Assembly (NCBI RefSeq): GCF_910577345.1
Contig: NZ_CAJTMT010000001.1
Coordinates: forward strand, 92,930 to 156,929
From: an uncultured Duncaniella sp.
GTDB taxonomy: Bacteria; Bacteroidota; Bacteroidia; Bacteroidales; Muribaculaceae
Reading direction: 5' to 3'
Length of the DNA: 64,000 nucleotides
The notes below the pieces were generated by a model that had not been told where the DNA came from, searched no databases, and saw only the letters and a program-made list of their open reading frames with translations. Every line of letters starts with the position of its first letter. The first letter of the stretch is position 1. A program made the translations under genes and the position numbers. Below, one piece after another: positions 27,975 through 36,227 of this stretch.

Positions 27975-29306
27975 ATGGAAAAGTCAGATTTAATAATTAT
28001 CGGGGCCGGCCCCGGCGGCTATGAAACAGCCGTCGAGGCCGCGGCCCACGGTAAGACTGTCACGTTGATTGAACGTGCGCAGCCGGGTGGAACATGCCTC
28101 AATCGCGGGTGTATCCCGACAAAGGCTCTATGCCGTTCGGCTGAAGTGGCCATGACTCTTGCAGAAGCAGCCGATTACGGTTTCTCCGCTGCAAATTCGG
28201 TCCTTGATTTTCCTGCTGTAATGCAGCGCAAGGACAGGATTGTCGGTGAACTCCGTGAGGGAGTAGCTACTCTTTTGAAAGATGTAAATGTCATCAATGG
28301 AGAAGCCCGCTTCAAGACTCCTTCAATTGTGGAGGTTGACGGCCAAGAGTATACTGCGCCTGAAATTATAATCGCGACGGGGTCGGCTCCGGCTATGCTC
28401 CCTATCGAGGGTAAGGAACTTTGTCTGACAAGCGATGAGATTCTCTCGCTCGATACATTACCGAAATCACTTTGCGTGATTGGTGGTGGTGTAATCGGAA
28501 TGGAATTTGCATCTGTTTTCGCGGCTTTCGGAGTGGAAGTGACGATTGTGGAATACTGCAAGGAGATACTTCCTCCATTTGATGCAGAAATCGCCAAGCG
28601 TTTGCGTATGTCGCTCAAACGCCGTGGTATAAATATTATCACAGGAGCGGAGGTCAAGTCCATATCGGCCGGCCCTGTGGTCAACTACTCGGTAAAGGGA
28701 AAGGAAAAGACGGTTGAAGCTGAGGCTGTGCTGATGGCAGTCGGTCGTCAGCCTGTCGTCCCCGATGGTTTGACTGAACTCGGTGTCAAGTTCAACCGCA
28801 GAGCGATTGCCGTCAATGATGACATGACAGTGAAATTCGAGGATGGCAAGGCTCCGTCAGATGTCAAGCTTTATGCAATTGGTGATGTGAACGGCCGTTG
28901 TATGCTTGCACATGCTGCCACCATGCATGGCAAGGTAGCTCTCGGTCTTACCTCGCTCACGGATGTGATTCCTTCGGCTGTTTTCACATATCCCGAATGT
29001 GCTATGGTCGGTCTGACGGAAGAAAAATGTGCCGAACTCGGACGCAATGTAAAAATAGGTAAGGCTACTTTCAGGGCGAATGGAAAGGCTCTTGCAATGG
29101 GCGAACCGGACGGCCTTGTAAAAGTGATTGCTGATGCAGAAACCGATGAACTTCTCGGCTGTCATATCTGCGGCGCTCATGCTGCGGATCTCGTGCAGGA
29201 AATAGCAACTGCTATGCAGGCAGGATTAAAGGCATCAGCCATCTCATCCACGGTTCATGCACATCCGACACTCGGAGAAGTCGTTCTTTCAGCAATCCCT
29301 AAGTAA
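27975..29306 (+). CDS. lpdA: Dihydrolipoyl dehydrogenase (L protein)
   Basis: A 443-residue FAD-dependent disulfide oxidoreductase that reoxidises dihydrolipoyl-GcvH with NAD. Features: FAD-binding IIGAGPGGYETAVEA, redox disulfide GGTCLNRGCIPTKAL, NAD-binding IGGGVIGMEFAS, AIGDVNGRCMLAHAA and C-terminal His-Pro pair in HAHPTLGE. It is 22 bp after gcvPB and completes the operon, so it probably serves glycine cleavage rather than a 2-oxoacid dehydrogenase. A very long hairpin follows 5 bp after the stop. Confidence 0.96.
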   Translation: MEKSDLIIIGAGPGGYETAVEAAAHGKTVTLIERAQPGGTCLNRGCIPTKALCRSAEVAMTLAEAADYGFSAANSVLDFPAVMQRKDRIVGELREGVATLLKDVNVINGEARFKTPSIVEVDGQEYTAPEIIIATGSAPAMLPIEGKELCLTSDEILSLDTLPKSLCVIGGGVIGMEFASVFAAFGVEVTIVEYCKEILPPFDAEIAKRLRMSLKRRGINIITGAEVKSISAGPVVNYSVKGKEKTVEAEAVLMAVGRQPVVPDGLTELGVKFNRRAIAVNDDMTVKFEDGKAPSDVKLYAIGDVNGRCMLAHAATMHGKVALGLTSLTDVIPSAVFTYPECAMVGLTEEKCAELGRNVKIGKATFRANGKALAMGEPDGLVKVIADAETDELLGCHICGAHAADLVQEIATAMQAGLKASAISSTVHAHPTLGEVVLSAIPK

Positions 29307-29310
29307 ATCT

Positions 29311-29421
29311 AAAGGGAACAGCCTATAAAATCAGGATGCATGTCAATTTCGGCAGAAGATTGGTTAAATCTTCAATATGCCGAGACTGACATGCATCCTG
29401 ATTTTATAGGCTGTTCCCTTT
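29311..29421. terminator. Exceptionally long perfect hairpin between lpdA and DUF4924 (bidirectional terminator)
   Basis: Two 35-nt arms (29311-29345 and 29387-29421, beginning AAAGGGAACAGCC) are perfect reverse complements. The 41-nt loop contains a second helix (TCGGCA with TGCCGA and AAGATT with AATCTT). It starts 5 bp after the lpdA stop and ends 3 bp before the DUF4924 stop, so it fills the whole convergent gap. Confidence 0.75.
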
Positions 29422-29424
29422 GAA

Positions 29425-29979
29425 TTATTCCTCGTCCGGGGGGAAGAGCTTGTCTTCGCGGTCAAGATGGAAATCTTTGGTGAGCAGGGCAAGGAATTTT
29501 GAAATCTGAGTGATGGCTGTCTGAGTTTCGGGAGTGATTTCCTTGCTTTGCAGACGTAGCATCAACATACCGTAAAGAGCATTGAAACATGTCTCGATCT
29601 CACCGGTCGGATTTTCTCCGGATTTGGCACGAAGCTCGACAATATAGGGCAGAGTCTTATAGAACTCGGCGGTATATTCCGGGAAGCGGGGATCTTTCAG
29701 AAGTGCGAGATGGAGATCCGTAAGCTGGATGATGACATTTTTGTTGAGTTGGAGATGTCCGCTTTTCTCAACATTCTCGCGACGCATCATGTCAATCAGT
29801 GATTCATACCATTCGACCATCTCTTTTTCCTGTGCCGGTTCGAGATGAAACTTGTCGATTACGTTGGCTTTTATGCGGTCTATATCAAGCCCGTTAGCTC
29901 GGATAATATCTTCAATCTGCCACATATAAAGCAGATATTCCGCGATGTTTTCCTTATGTTTCTGAGATGCTATATACAT
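29425..29979 (-). CDS. DUF4924 family protein
   Basis: A 184-residue, mostly helical, charged cytosolic protein without signal peptide or membrane segment. It matches the Bacteroidetes family DUF4924: N-terminal YIASQKHKENIAEYLLYMWQ and middle part LQLNKNVIIQLTDLHLALLKDP. No catalytic motif is visible and function is unknown. It is divergent from menD, with both promoters in a 125-bp spacer. High certainty on family from my recollection of the signature sequence. Confidence 0.85.
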   Translation of the reverse strand: MYIASQKHKENIAEYLLYMWQIEDIIRANGLDIDRIKANVIDKFHLEPAQEKEMVEWYESLIDMMRRENVEKSGHLQLNKNVIIQLTDLHLALLKDPRFPEYTAEFYKTLPYIVELRAKSGENPTGEIETCFNALYGMLMLRLQSKEITPETQTAITQISKFLALLTKDFHLDREDKLFPPDEE

Positions 29980-30014
29980 TGATGATTATAATTTATTCAG
30001 TGAAAGTTGTTCTA

Positions 30015-30022
30015 CAAAAGTA
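30015..30022 (-). promoter_or_regulatory. -7 element for the DUF4924 gene
   Basis: Minus-strand TACTTTTG (TAnnTTTG) 35 nt before the DUF4924 ATG. No clear -33 box. Confidence 0.45.
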
Positions 30023-30065
30023 ACACATTCCTCCCAAAATTGGTGCGCGGTTGCGCCAATATTTG

Positions 30066-30073
30066 TATTTTTG
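30066..30073 (+). promoter_or_regulatory. -7 element for menD
   Basis: TATTTTTG matches TAnnTTTG, 31 nt before the chosen menD ATG. A TTG occurs 23 bp upstream, slightly farther than ideal. It supports the internal ATG over an upstream in-frame start at the edge of the promoter. Confidence 0.45.
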
Positions 30074-30104
30074 CATCAAAATTCACCATCAAACCAAGCT
30101 TTCT

Positions 30105-31790
30105 ATGCTCACGACCGATAAACATTCATGTAATATACTTGCTGATCTTCTCGTGGCTCACGGAGTGCGCCATGTCGTTCTTTCTCCGGGAAGCCGCAAC
30201 GCTCCGCTGGTGCTTGCGCTTTCGCGCAGGGAGGATTTGCAAACGGATGTTGTCATCGATGAGCGTTCGGCAGCCTTCATCGCACTCGGAATGTCGATCC
30301 AGAGCGGAGAGCCTGTAGCCATTGTATGCACGAGCGGATCGGCACTCCTGAACTATGCTCCTGCTGTAGCGGAAGCGTTTTACCGCTGCGCGCCGTTGAT
30401 TATAATATCCGCAGACCGTCCGGAAGAATGGATTGACCAGGATGATTCCCAGACCATCTGGCAACAGAATGCTCTTGCGCCATACGTCAAACGCAGTTGT
30501 GATATACCTGCACATACTGATTTCCCGAACGGAAAATGGGTTTGCAACCGTCTTATCAATGACCTGTTGCTTGAGGCAGTGAACGGACGGCGTGGACCTG
30601 TGCATATCAATATCCGATTGGATGCGCCATTGAACAAATTGGCCGATTATGCGGAAAATGCCAGTCGTGTCATACGGATGGTTTCACCATCCGTTGAGTT
30701 GCCGACCGCAGAAGCGAGGAAAATAGGGGAGAGCATTGCATCTCCCCGCAAGGTGCTCATTATAGTCGGATTCCACGAGCCTGATGAGAAGCTCAACAGG
30801 GCATTGGCAAAACTTGCCAAATTGCCGAATGTGGCAGTTATGACCGAGACCATTGCAAATCTTCATTCACCGCTGTTCATCAACCGCATTGATTCAACAC
30901 TCTGCCGTCTTTCAAATTCTGAACGGCAAGAGCTTGCACCGGATGTGGTGATAACGGCAGGTGGTGCGCTGGTGTCGCGCTTTGTTAAGGATTGGTTGCG
31001 GCAACTGGATAATGTCGAGCATTGGCATGTTGGCTTATCTCACACGACGATTGACTGTTTCAAACACCTTTCATTGCGTGTCGAGATGCGTCCGGCCATA
31101 TTTTTGCGTCAGCTTGCATCAGCGCTGCAGATTTTCAAGAATCCAAGTAATTATGCCGCACGTTGGCGTGATTTAGCTGCAAAAGCAGATATACTTCACC
31201 AATCGTATCTTAAAAAAGCTCCGTGGTCCGACATGAAAGCGTTCGGCTATCTGATTCCAAACATTCCGGCGCGTTGGAATCTGCAGTTGTCTAATGGCAC
31301 GCCCATCCGATACGCCCAATTAATGGATTGCAACCATCTGCATCGTTGTGATTGTAACCGTGGAGTGAGCGGCATTGACGGTTGCAGTTCAACTGCGCTC
31401 GGAGCATCAACGATGTATTCCGGCACCACCTTACTTATAACCGGGGATATGAGCTGTCAGTACGATCTTGCGGCTCTTTCGTCAATGCTTGTGACACCAA
31501 AGTTCAAAATAATAGTAATCTGCAACGAAGGGGGTGGAATTTTCAGATTCATTCCCTCCACATCATCGCTCCCGGAACTTGAAAAATATTTTGCCGTAGG
31601 AACTCGCTTGCCTCTCCGTCAGCTTGCGGATGGCTATGGCTTCCACTATGGTGAAGCTCATGACTTTGAGGAATTGAAAAGAGCATTCGCAGAATTTGTT
31701 TCTGTCAATGACCGACCGGCAATATTGGCTGTTTTTACTCCTCCGGTTGAATCGGCCGAAGTCTTGAAACAATATTTTCAGCAGCCGTAA
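30105..31790 (+). CDS. menD: MenD, SEPHCHC synthase (menaquinone synthesis)
   Basis: A 561-residue thiamine-diphosphate enzyme that joins isochorismate and 2-oxoglutarate in the second step of the classical menaquinone pathway. The N-terminal Pyr domain has HVVLSPGSRNAPLVLAL and VIDERSAAFIALG; the C-terminal PP domain has the ThDP/Mg motif GDMSCQYDLAALS and NEGGGIF. I start at MLTTDKHSCNILADLL; 18 upstream in-frame codons overlap the promoter. Other men genes are not in the window. Its last 56 bp overlap the 3' end of the opposing murU gene. Confidence 0.94.
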   Translation: MLTTDKHSCNILADLLVAHGVRHVVLSPGSRNAPLVLALSRREDLQTDVVIDERSAAFIALGMSIQSGEPVAIVCTSGSALLNYAPAVAEAFYRCAPLIIISADRPEEWIDQDDSQTIWQQNALAPYVKRSCDIPAHTDFPNGKWVCNRLINDLLLEAVNGRRGPVHINIRLDAPLNKLADYAENASRVIRMVSPSVELPTAEARKIGESIASPRKVLIIVGFHEPDEKLNRALAKLAKLPNVAVMTETIANLHSPLFINRIDSTLCRLSNSERQELAPDVVITAGGALVSRFVKDWLRQLDNVEHWHVGLSHTTIDCFKHLSLRVEMRPAIFLRQLASALQIFKNPSNYAARWRDLAAKADILHQSYLKKAPWSDMKAFGYLIPNIPARWNLQLSNGTPIRYAQLMDCNHLHRCDCNRGVSGIDGCSSTALGASTMYSGTTLLITGDMSCQYDLAALSSMLVTPKFKIIVICNEGGGIFRFIPSTSSLPELEKYFAVGTRLPLRQLADGYGFHYGEAHDFEELKRAFAEFVSVNDRPAILAVFTPPVESAEVLKQYFQQP

Positions 31791-32517
31791 GTGAATCCGG
31801 TTTGCCTATGTCTATCCAGTTGTATTCCTGCGACGGAAGATAGCCTTTTATTCTCAAAGCTGCGCATGAATCAGTGTAGAACGGAGTGATTGAGAATTTA
31901 GCTTCATCCGTATAAGAAGCAAGCATCGGAAAAATAGACGGATTGACGATATGAACGCCTCCGAATGCCAAAGGTTGAATCTCCTTCTCGAAACAACCCT
32001 GATTCTCCATGAGATTTCCAAAAGGCGAACGCACTTCCTCGGTTTTCACATTCTTCCATCCGACCATGCGCATATTTCTGTCAAACAACAGATAGCGAGA
32101 AGTTGACCGATTGGCAACAAGAAGAGTTGCATCGGATTCGGACAGTGAATGTGCGCGCTCCATTTCCTGAATGTCGAAATCAGTCAGAATATCGGCGTTA
32201 TGGATGAGTATGGGTTCTTGACCTTCAAGAAATCCGCGTGCTTTAAGCAGTCCGCCACCGGTGTCAAGAAGTTGGTCACGTTCATCACTGATTGAAATGC
32301 TGATACCGAAATTATTGTTGGTGTTCAGATAGTCGATGATAGCTTCGCCATGATGATGGACGTTGACAACCATATCAGTGATACCTGCCGATTTCAATTT
32401 TAGGATTACACGTTTCAACATCGGTTCGCCACCGACTTCCACAAGTGCTTTCGGCTTTTCTCGGGTAATGTCGCCTAAACGAGTACCGAGCCCTGCGGCA
32501 AAAATCATAGCTTTCAT
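31735..32517 (-). CDS. murU: MurU-like sugar-1-phosphate nucleotidylyltransferase
   Basis: A 260-residue GT-A fold nucleotidyltransferase. The signature is FAAGLGTRLGDITREKPKALVEVGGEPML at the N-terminus (shown in part: GLGTRLGDITREKPKAL), followed by LDTGGGLLKA and the metal-binding HNADILTDFD. MurU of Pseudomonas couples MurNAc-alpha-1-phosphate to UTP in peptidoglycan recycling, and this protein is coupled to a kinase: its ATG overlaps the kinase stop codon by 4 bp (ATGA). That pairing is why I prefer MurU over a glucose-1-phosphate or mannose-1-phosphate enzyme. Substrate remains inference. Confidence 0.75.
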   Translation of the reverse strand: MKAMIFAAGLGTRLGDITREKPKALVEVGGEPMLKRVILKLKSAGITDMVVNVHHHGEAIIDYLNTNNNFGISISISDERDQLLDTGGGLLKARGFLEGQEPILIHNADILTDFDIQEMERAHSLSESDATLLVANRSTSRYLLFDRNMRMVGWKNVKTEEVRSPFGNLMENQGCFEKEIQPLAFGGVHIVNPSIFPMLASYTDEAKFSITPFYTDSCAALRIKGYLPSQEYNWIDIGKPDSLTAAENIVSRLRPIQPEE

Positions 32518-33902
32518 AGTGTACGGTCGATATTTTGTTCGCGATGGATGAGATGGACTTTGACGTGAGGGAATTTAGCCTTTATATGTTCAGCCATTTT
32601 TTGAGCGCCATAGACACTGCGGTGTTGCCCACCGGTGCAACCGAAGTTGACGGACAGGGACGTGAAACCACGACGGTCATAACACTCAACAGACGGGTCG
32701 ACAAGTCCGAAGCAATGGTCAAGGAAAGTTATGATTTCTCCTTTGTGTTCCAGAAACTCGATGACCGGGCCATCAAGACCCGTGATTTTCTTATACTCCT
32801 CATAGCGTCCCGGATTTTCCATACCACGGCAGTCAAACACAAAACCACCTCCGTTGCCCGACAAGTCGGCAGGAATTCCTTTCTTATAGGAAAAACTTAT
32901 CACCGTCACTGTCAGCGAGCTTTCTTGCAGGATGTTTGCAGCAGGTGGAGTTTTTTCTTTTTCAACTACTGATGCAAGCACCTTCATGAGGTAGGGATAT
33001 TCATCCAACGCACCATCATTGATGATTGATGCGAGGTTGTCGATTGCAGCCGGTATGCTCTTCAAAAAATGTGGTTTTCGCTCAAATTTACCCCTGAAAC
33101 CGTACGCTCCCAAAACTTGCAGAGTTCGGAGCAAATAGAATTCGCGGAAGCGTCTTTTGAATTCCGAGCTGTCAATGTCGACATATCTGGATGCACTTTC
33201 GATATATGTATCGACAAGCATTTCCCTTACATCTTGCGGGAAGGCTGCACGCGCCTGAGTGACGAAGGAAACGATGTCATATTCCGCCGGTCCGCGACGT
33301 CCACCCTGAAAATCTATGAAGTAAGGCTCGCCATCCTTTATCATGACGTTGCGTGATTGGAAGTCACGATACATAAATGTTCCCTTTGGATTTACAGATA
33401 ACCGTGCCGCCATTTTCCGGAAATCTTGTTCGAGTTCTGATTCACGATATGAAACACCTGTCGTATTCAGAAAACAATACTTGAAATAATTCAAGTCCCA
33501 AAGTATAGCTTGCTCATCAAAATCGCTTACCGGATAACATTTTGAAAAGTCGAGTCCTTCCACTCCTTTATATTGGAAATCCGGAAGGATGGCAACTGCC
33601 TTTTTCAGCAATTCGATTGAGGAACGTTCATCAAACAATTGCCTATCGCCCAAATCTTCCTGCAAATATGCGGAAAAATCATCTGCTACGGCAATAACCT
33701 CAGGAACGGGAAGCCCCTTTGACCGGAAATGTTTTGAAAGATAGATGAACGACTTGTTTTCGTCCTCGGAACAGCCGATGACTCCGACCACCGTCTCCGG
33801 ACCGGTCAGACGGAAGTATTGGCGATTGCTTCCTGCTTGCGTAAGAGGAAGGATCGAAAGAGGGGAGACCCCGAACTTTTTTGCGTATAAATCCTTTAAC
33901 AT
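32514..33902 (-). CDS. Sugar kinase (AmgK-like) fused to a RapZ C-terminal domain
   Basis: A 462-residue two-domain cytosolic protein. Residues about 1-300 form an aminoglycoside-phosphotransferase-type kinase: Brenner motif YRDFQSRN with catalytic Asp180 and Asn185 (the usual first His is Tyr) and metal Asp197 in FIDFQGGRRGP, a pattern like AmgK, the anomeric MurNAc/GlcNAc kinase. Residues about 328-462 match the C-terminal half of RapZ: VFDCRGMENPG, ITGLDGPVIEFL and GCTGGQHRSVY. RapZ in E. coli senses glucosamine-6-phosphate and guides decay of the GlmZ RNA; its N-terminal P-loop domain is absent here. The stop overlaps the murU start. The -7 box at 33921-33928 excludes the longer start seven codons upstream. 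Confidence 0.82.
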   Translation of the reverse strand: MLKDLYAKKFGVSPLSILPLTQAGSNRQYFRLTGPETVVGVIGCSEDENKSFIYLSKHFRSKGLPVPEVIAVADDFSAYLQEDLGDRQLFDERSSIELLKKAVAILPDFQYKGVEGLDFSKCYPVSDFDEQAILWDLNYFKYCFLNTTGVSYRESELEQDFRKMAARLSVNPKGTFMYRDFQSRNVMIKDGEPYFIDFQGGRRGPAEYDIVSFVTQARAAFPQDVREMLVDTYIESASRYVDIDSSEFKRRFREFYLLRTLQVLGAYGFRGKFERKPHFLKSIPAAIDNLASIINDGALDEYPYLMKVLASVVEKEKTPPAANILQESSLTVTVISFSYKKGIPADLSGNGGGFVFDCRGMENPGRYEEYKKITGLDGPVIEFLEHKGEIITFLDHCFGLVDPSVECYDRRGFTSLSVNFGCTGGQHRSVYGAQKMAEHIKAKFPHVKVHLIHREQNIDRTL

Positions 33903-33920
33903 TTTAAGAAAACGTTTCGA

Positions 33921-33928
33921 CAAAAGTA
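33921..33928 (-). promoter_or_regulatory. -7 element for the kinase-RapZ/murU operon
   Basis: Minus-strand TACTTTTG, 18 nt before the ATG that gives MLKDLYAKKF. Transcription would start near 33915, downstream of the alternative ATG at 33923, which decides the start. It lies back-to-back with the trmH promoter. Confidence 0.5.
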
Positions 33929-33967
33929 GTCAAAATATCCAATTGAAGCCCACAAGCAAGGGTGTCT

Positions 33968-33999
33968 TTTGTTTATTTTTATGAAAATATGTAACTTTG
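33968..33999 (+). promoter_or_regulatory. Consensus promoter of the trmH-type gene
   Basis: TTTG (33968-33971), exactly 20 bp, then TAACTTTG (33992-33999): a full match to the Bacteroidetes -33/-7 consensus. Leader of about 14 nt to the ATG at 34020. This excludes the upstream in-frame ATGs that lie inside the promoter. Confidence 0.75.
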
Positions 34000-34019
34000 A
34001 CAATATTTTAGTTACAATT

Positions 34020-34787
34020 ATGATTGAACTGACAAAGAACTTATATCGCACCGTAAAGTCACTCGATGAACGTAAGACGCGACGAAAAGAGGGAGCTTTC
34101 AAGGCTGAAGGGACGAAATGTGTACTTGACACACTCGGCCATTTCAACCTCCGGCATCTCTTTGCCACTCATGAGTGGATTACCAACCACGGAGCGGACA
34201 TAAAGTCTGTTGTGGATTGCGATGCGCTTGTCAAGGTTACCCGCAACGACATTTCAAGGATGACGAGCCTTTCGACACCATCTGATGTCATTGCCGTTTA
34301 TGAGATACCGGAGCGGAAGATTGAATTGCCATCTCTTGCCGACAAACTTATACTCGCTCTCGACACCATTCAGGACCCGGGAAATCTCGGTACAATAATC
34401 CGTGTCGCCGACTGGTTTGGAATACGGGAGATTATATGCAGTAATGAGACGGCCGATTGCTTTGCCCCAAAGGTCATCCAATCGACAATGGGTTCTATTT
34501 CCAGAGTGAAACTTTACTACGGAAATCTCCCTGAGATGATCAATGAAGTTGGTGCGAAATCTGTCTATGGAACTTTCCTTGACGGTGAAGATATCCGTAA
34601 GGCCACGCTCCAACAGAAAGGAATCATTGTCATAGGCAACGAAGGGAAAGGAATCTCAGCCGAAGTTGAGGCGACGGTGACGGAGCGATTGTTGATCCCG
34701 TCTTATCCGGAAGGGCAAGAAACCGGAGAATCGCTCAATGCAGCTATTGCTACGGCTATAACCCTTGCAAAATTCAGAGGTATCTGA
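34020..34787 (+). CDS. TrmH/SpoU-family RNA 2'-O-methyltransferase
   Basis: A 255-residue SPOUT methyltransferase that adds a methyl group to ribose in rRNA or tRNA using SAM. The N-terminal RNA-binding part (RTVKSLDERKTRRKEGAFKAEGTK) is the L30e-like substrate-binding domain; the C-terminal knot shows DTIQDPGNLGTIIRVADWFG, KVIQSTMGSISRV, IVIGNEGKGIS and IPSYPEGQETGESLNAAIAT. It resembles RlmB/TrmH-type enzymes; the exact target is unknown. It is divergent from the kinase-RapZ operon and 46 bp upstream of radA. Confidence 0.9.
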   Translation: MIELTKNLYRTVKSLDERKTRRKEGAFKAEGTKCVLDTLGHFNLRHLFATHEWITNHGADIKSVVDCDALVKVTRNDISRMTSLSTPSDVIAVYEIPERKIELPSLADKLILALDTIQDPGNLGTIIRVADWFGIREIICSNETADCFAPKVIQSTMGSISRVKLYYGNLPEMINEVGAKSVYGTFLDGEDIRKATLQQKGIIVIGNEGKGISAEVEATVTERLLIPSYPEGQETGESLNAAIATAITLAKFRGI

Positions 34788-34833
34788 TTACTCATATAAA
34801 ATTACTGTTAATCCATAAATAAGACTGTTGATA

Positions 34834-36201
34834 ATGAAAGTCAAGACTGCATGGTTCTGTACAAGTTGTGGTGCGCAGGCTCCCAAATGGCAGGGTAAAT
34901 GTCCTGCCTGTGGAGAATGGAACACTATGGTTGAGGAGAAGATTGTCACCGAGAAGAAATCAAAGACTCTTGCCCCTTCCGGCCAGACCTCGCGCCGTAC
35001 ACGTCCGCAACTTATCCATGAAATCGAAATGGAGGAGGAACCACGCATCAAGATGCCGAGTGCGGAACTCAACCGCGTTCTTGGTGGTGGCATGGTTGCC
35101 GGCAGTCTTGTTCTTATCGGTGGTGAACCGGGTATTGGAAAATCGACATTGGTTCTGCAAAACATTCTCTCGATACGTTCGAGGCGCATACTTTACGTCA
35201 GCGGTGAGGAGAGTACAAGGCAGTTGAAAATGAGGGCCGACCGCATAGGTCGTCCAAACGAAAATGTATATATCGTCTGCGAGACCTCACTTCAGAATAT
35301 CCGTGACCATATCGAAGAGGTCAATCCGGGACTGATTGTCATTGACTCAATTCAGACTATTGCCTCGGATGACATAGAGTCAGTTGCCGGAAGCGTGTCG
35401 CAGGTGCGCGAGTGTGCGGCCCAACTGCTCAAATATGCCAAGGAGACAGGTGTTCCTGTCATCCTCATCGGTCATATAACCAAAGAGGGAAGCATAGCCG
35501 GTCCGAAAGTATTGGAACATATAGTTGATGCCGTGTTGCAATTCGAAGGGGACCGTCAGGGTATCTATCGTATCCTCCGTTCTATAAAGAACCGTTTCGG
35601 TTCTACTGCCGAACTTGGAATATACGAGATGTGTCAGCGAGGCCTGCGTGAAGTTTCGAATCCATCGGAGATGTTTCTTTCCCAAAGCAGCGACGATTTG
35701 TCGGGAATCTCCATCGGTGTGACCATGGAAGGCATACGGTCGTTTCTAATAGAAGTGCAGGCCTTGGTCAGCACGGCTGCCTACGGAACTCCGCAAAGAT
35801 CCGTGACCGGTTTCGACTCAAAACGCATGAATATGCTTCTTGCTGTCCTTGAAAAGCGTGTTGGATTCAAGCTTGCGGCGAAAGATGTGTTTCTCAATAT
35901 AGCCGGTGGTCTAAAGGTCAACGATCCGGCTCTTGATCTCGCTGTAATCTGTGCGATTTTGTCATCGAACGTCGACATAACCATCCCCAAGCGGGTATGT
36001 ATGGCCGGAGAAGTCGGACTTTCAGGGGAAGTGCGCCCGGTCACCCGCATTGAGCAACGAATCCGCGAAGCAGAAAAACTTGGCATGGAGACCATAATCA
36101 TCCCACGTTTCAATCTGAAAGGTGTTGACGTGTCGGGATTGAATATAAAGATAATAGAAGTGGCAAAGGTCGAGGAAGCTTTCCGTACTCTTTTTGCCTG
36201 A
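34834..36201 (+). CDS. radA: RadA/Sms, branch-migration DNA repair protein
   Basis: A 455-residue protein of recombination intermediate processing. The N-terminal zinc finger is CTSCGAQAPKWQGKCPACG, the RecA-like ATPase has Walker A GGEPGIGKST, and the RadA-specific KNRFG motif is present near residue 253. The C-terminal Lon-protease-like domain lacks the protease site, as usual. I use ATG (MKVKTAWFC) instead of a TTG two codons upstream. The stop codon overlaps an ATG of the next reading frame (TGATG). Confidence 0.96.
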   Translation: MKVKTAWFCTSCGAQAPKWQGKCPACGEWNTMVEEKIVTEKKSKTLAPSGQTSRRTRPQLIHEIEMEEEPRIKMPSAELNRVLGGGMVAGSLVLIGGEPGIGKSTLVLQNILSIRSRRILYVSGEESTRQLKMRADRIGRPNENVYIVCETSLQNIRDHIEEVNPGLIVIDSIQTIASDDIESVAGSVSQVRECAAQLLKYAKETGVPVILIGHITKEGSIAGPKVLEHIVDAVLQFEGDRQGIYRILRSIKNRFGSTAELGIYEMCQRGLREVSNPSEMFLSQSSDDLSGISIGVTMEGIRSFLIEVQALVSTAAYGTPQRSVTGFDSKRMNMLLAVLEKRVGFKLAAKDVFLNIAGGLKVNDPALDLAVICAILSSNVDITIPKRVCMAGEVGLSGEVRPVTRIEQRIREAEKLGMETIIIPRFNLKGVDVSGLNIKIIEVAKVEEAFRTLFA

Positions 36202-36227
36202 TGAATCATAATCTAAATAAATGCAAT

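Noticed and set aside
36201..36227. Start of the PCMD protein at the ATG overlapping the radA stop
   Set aside because: It would place nine polar residues before a typical signal peptide that starts well at 36228; kept only as an alternative.
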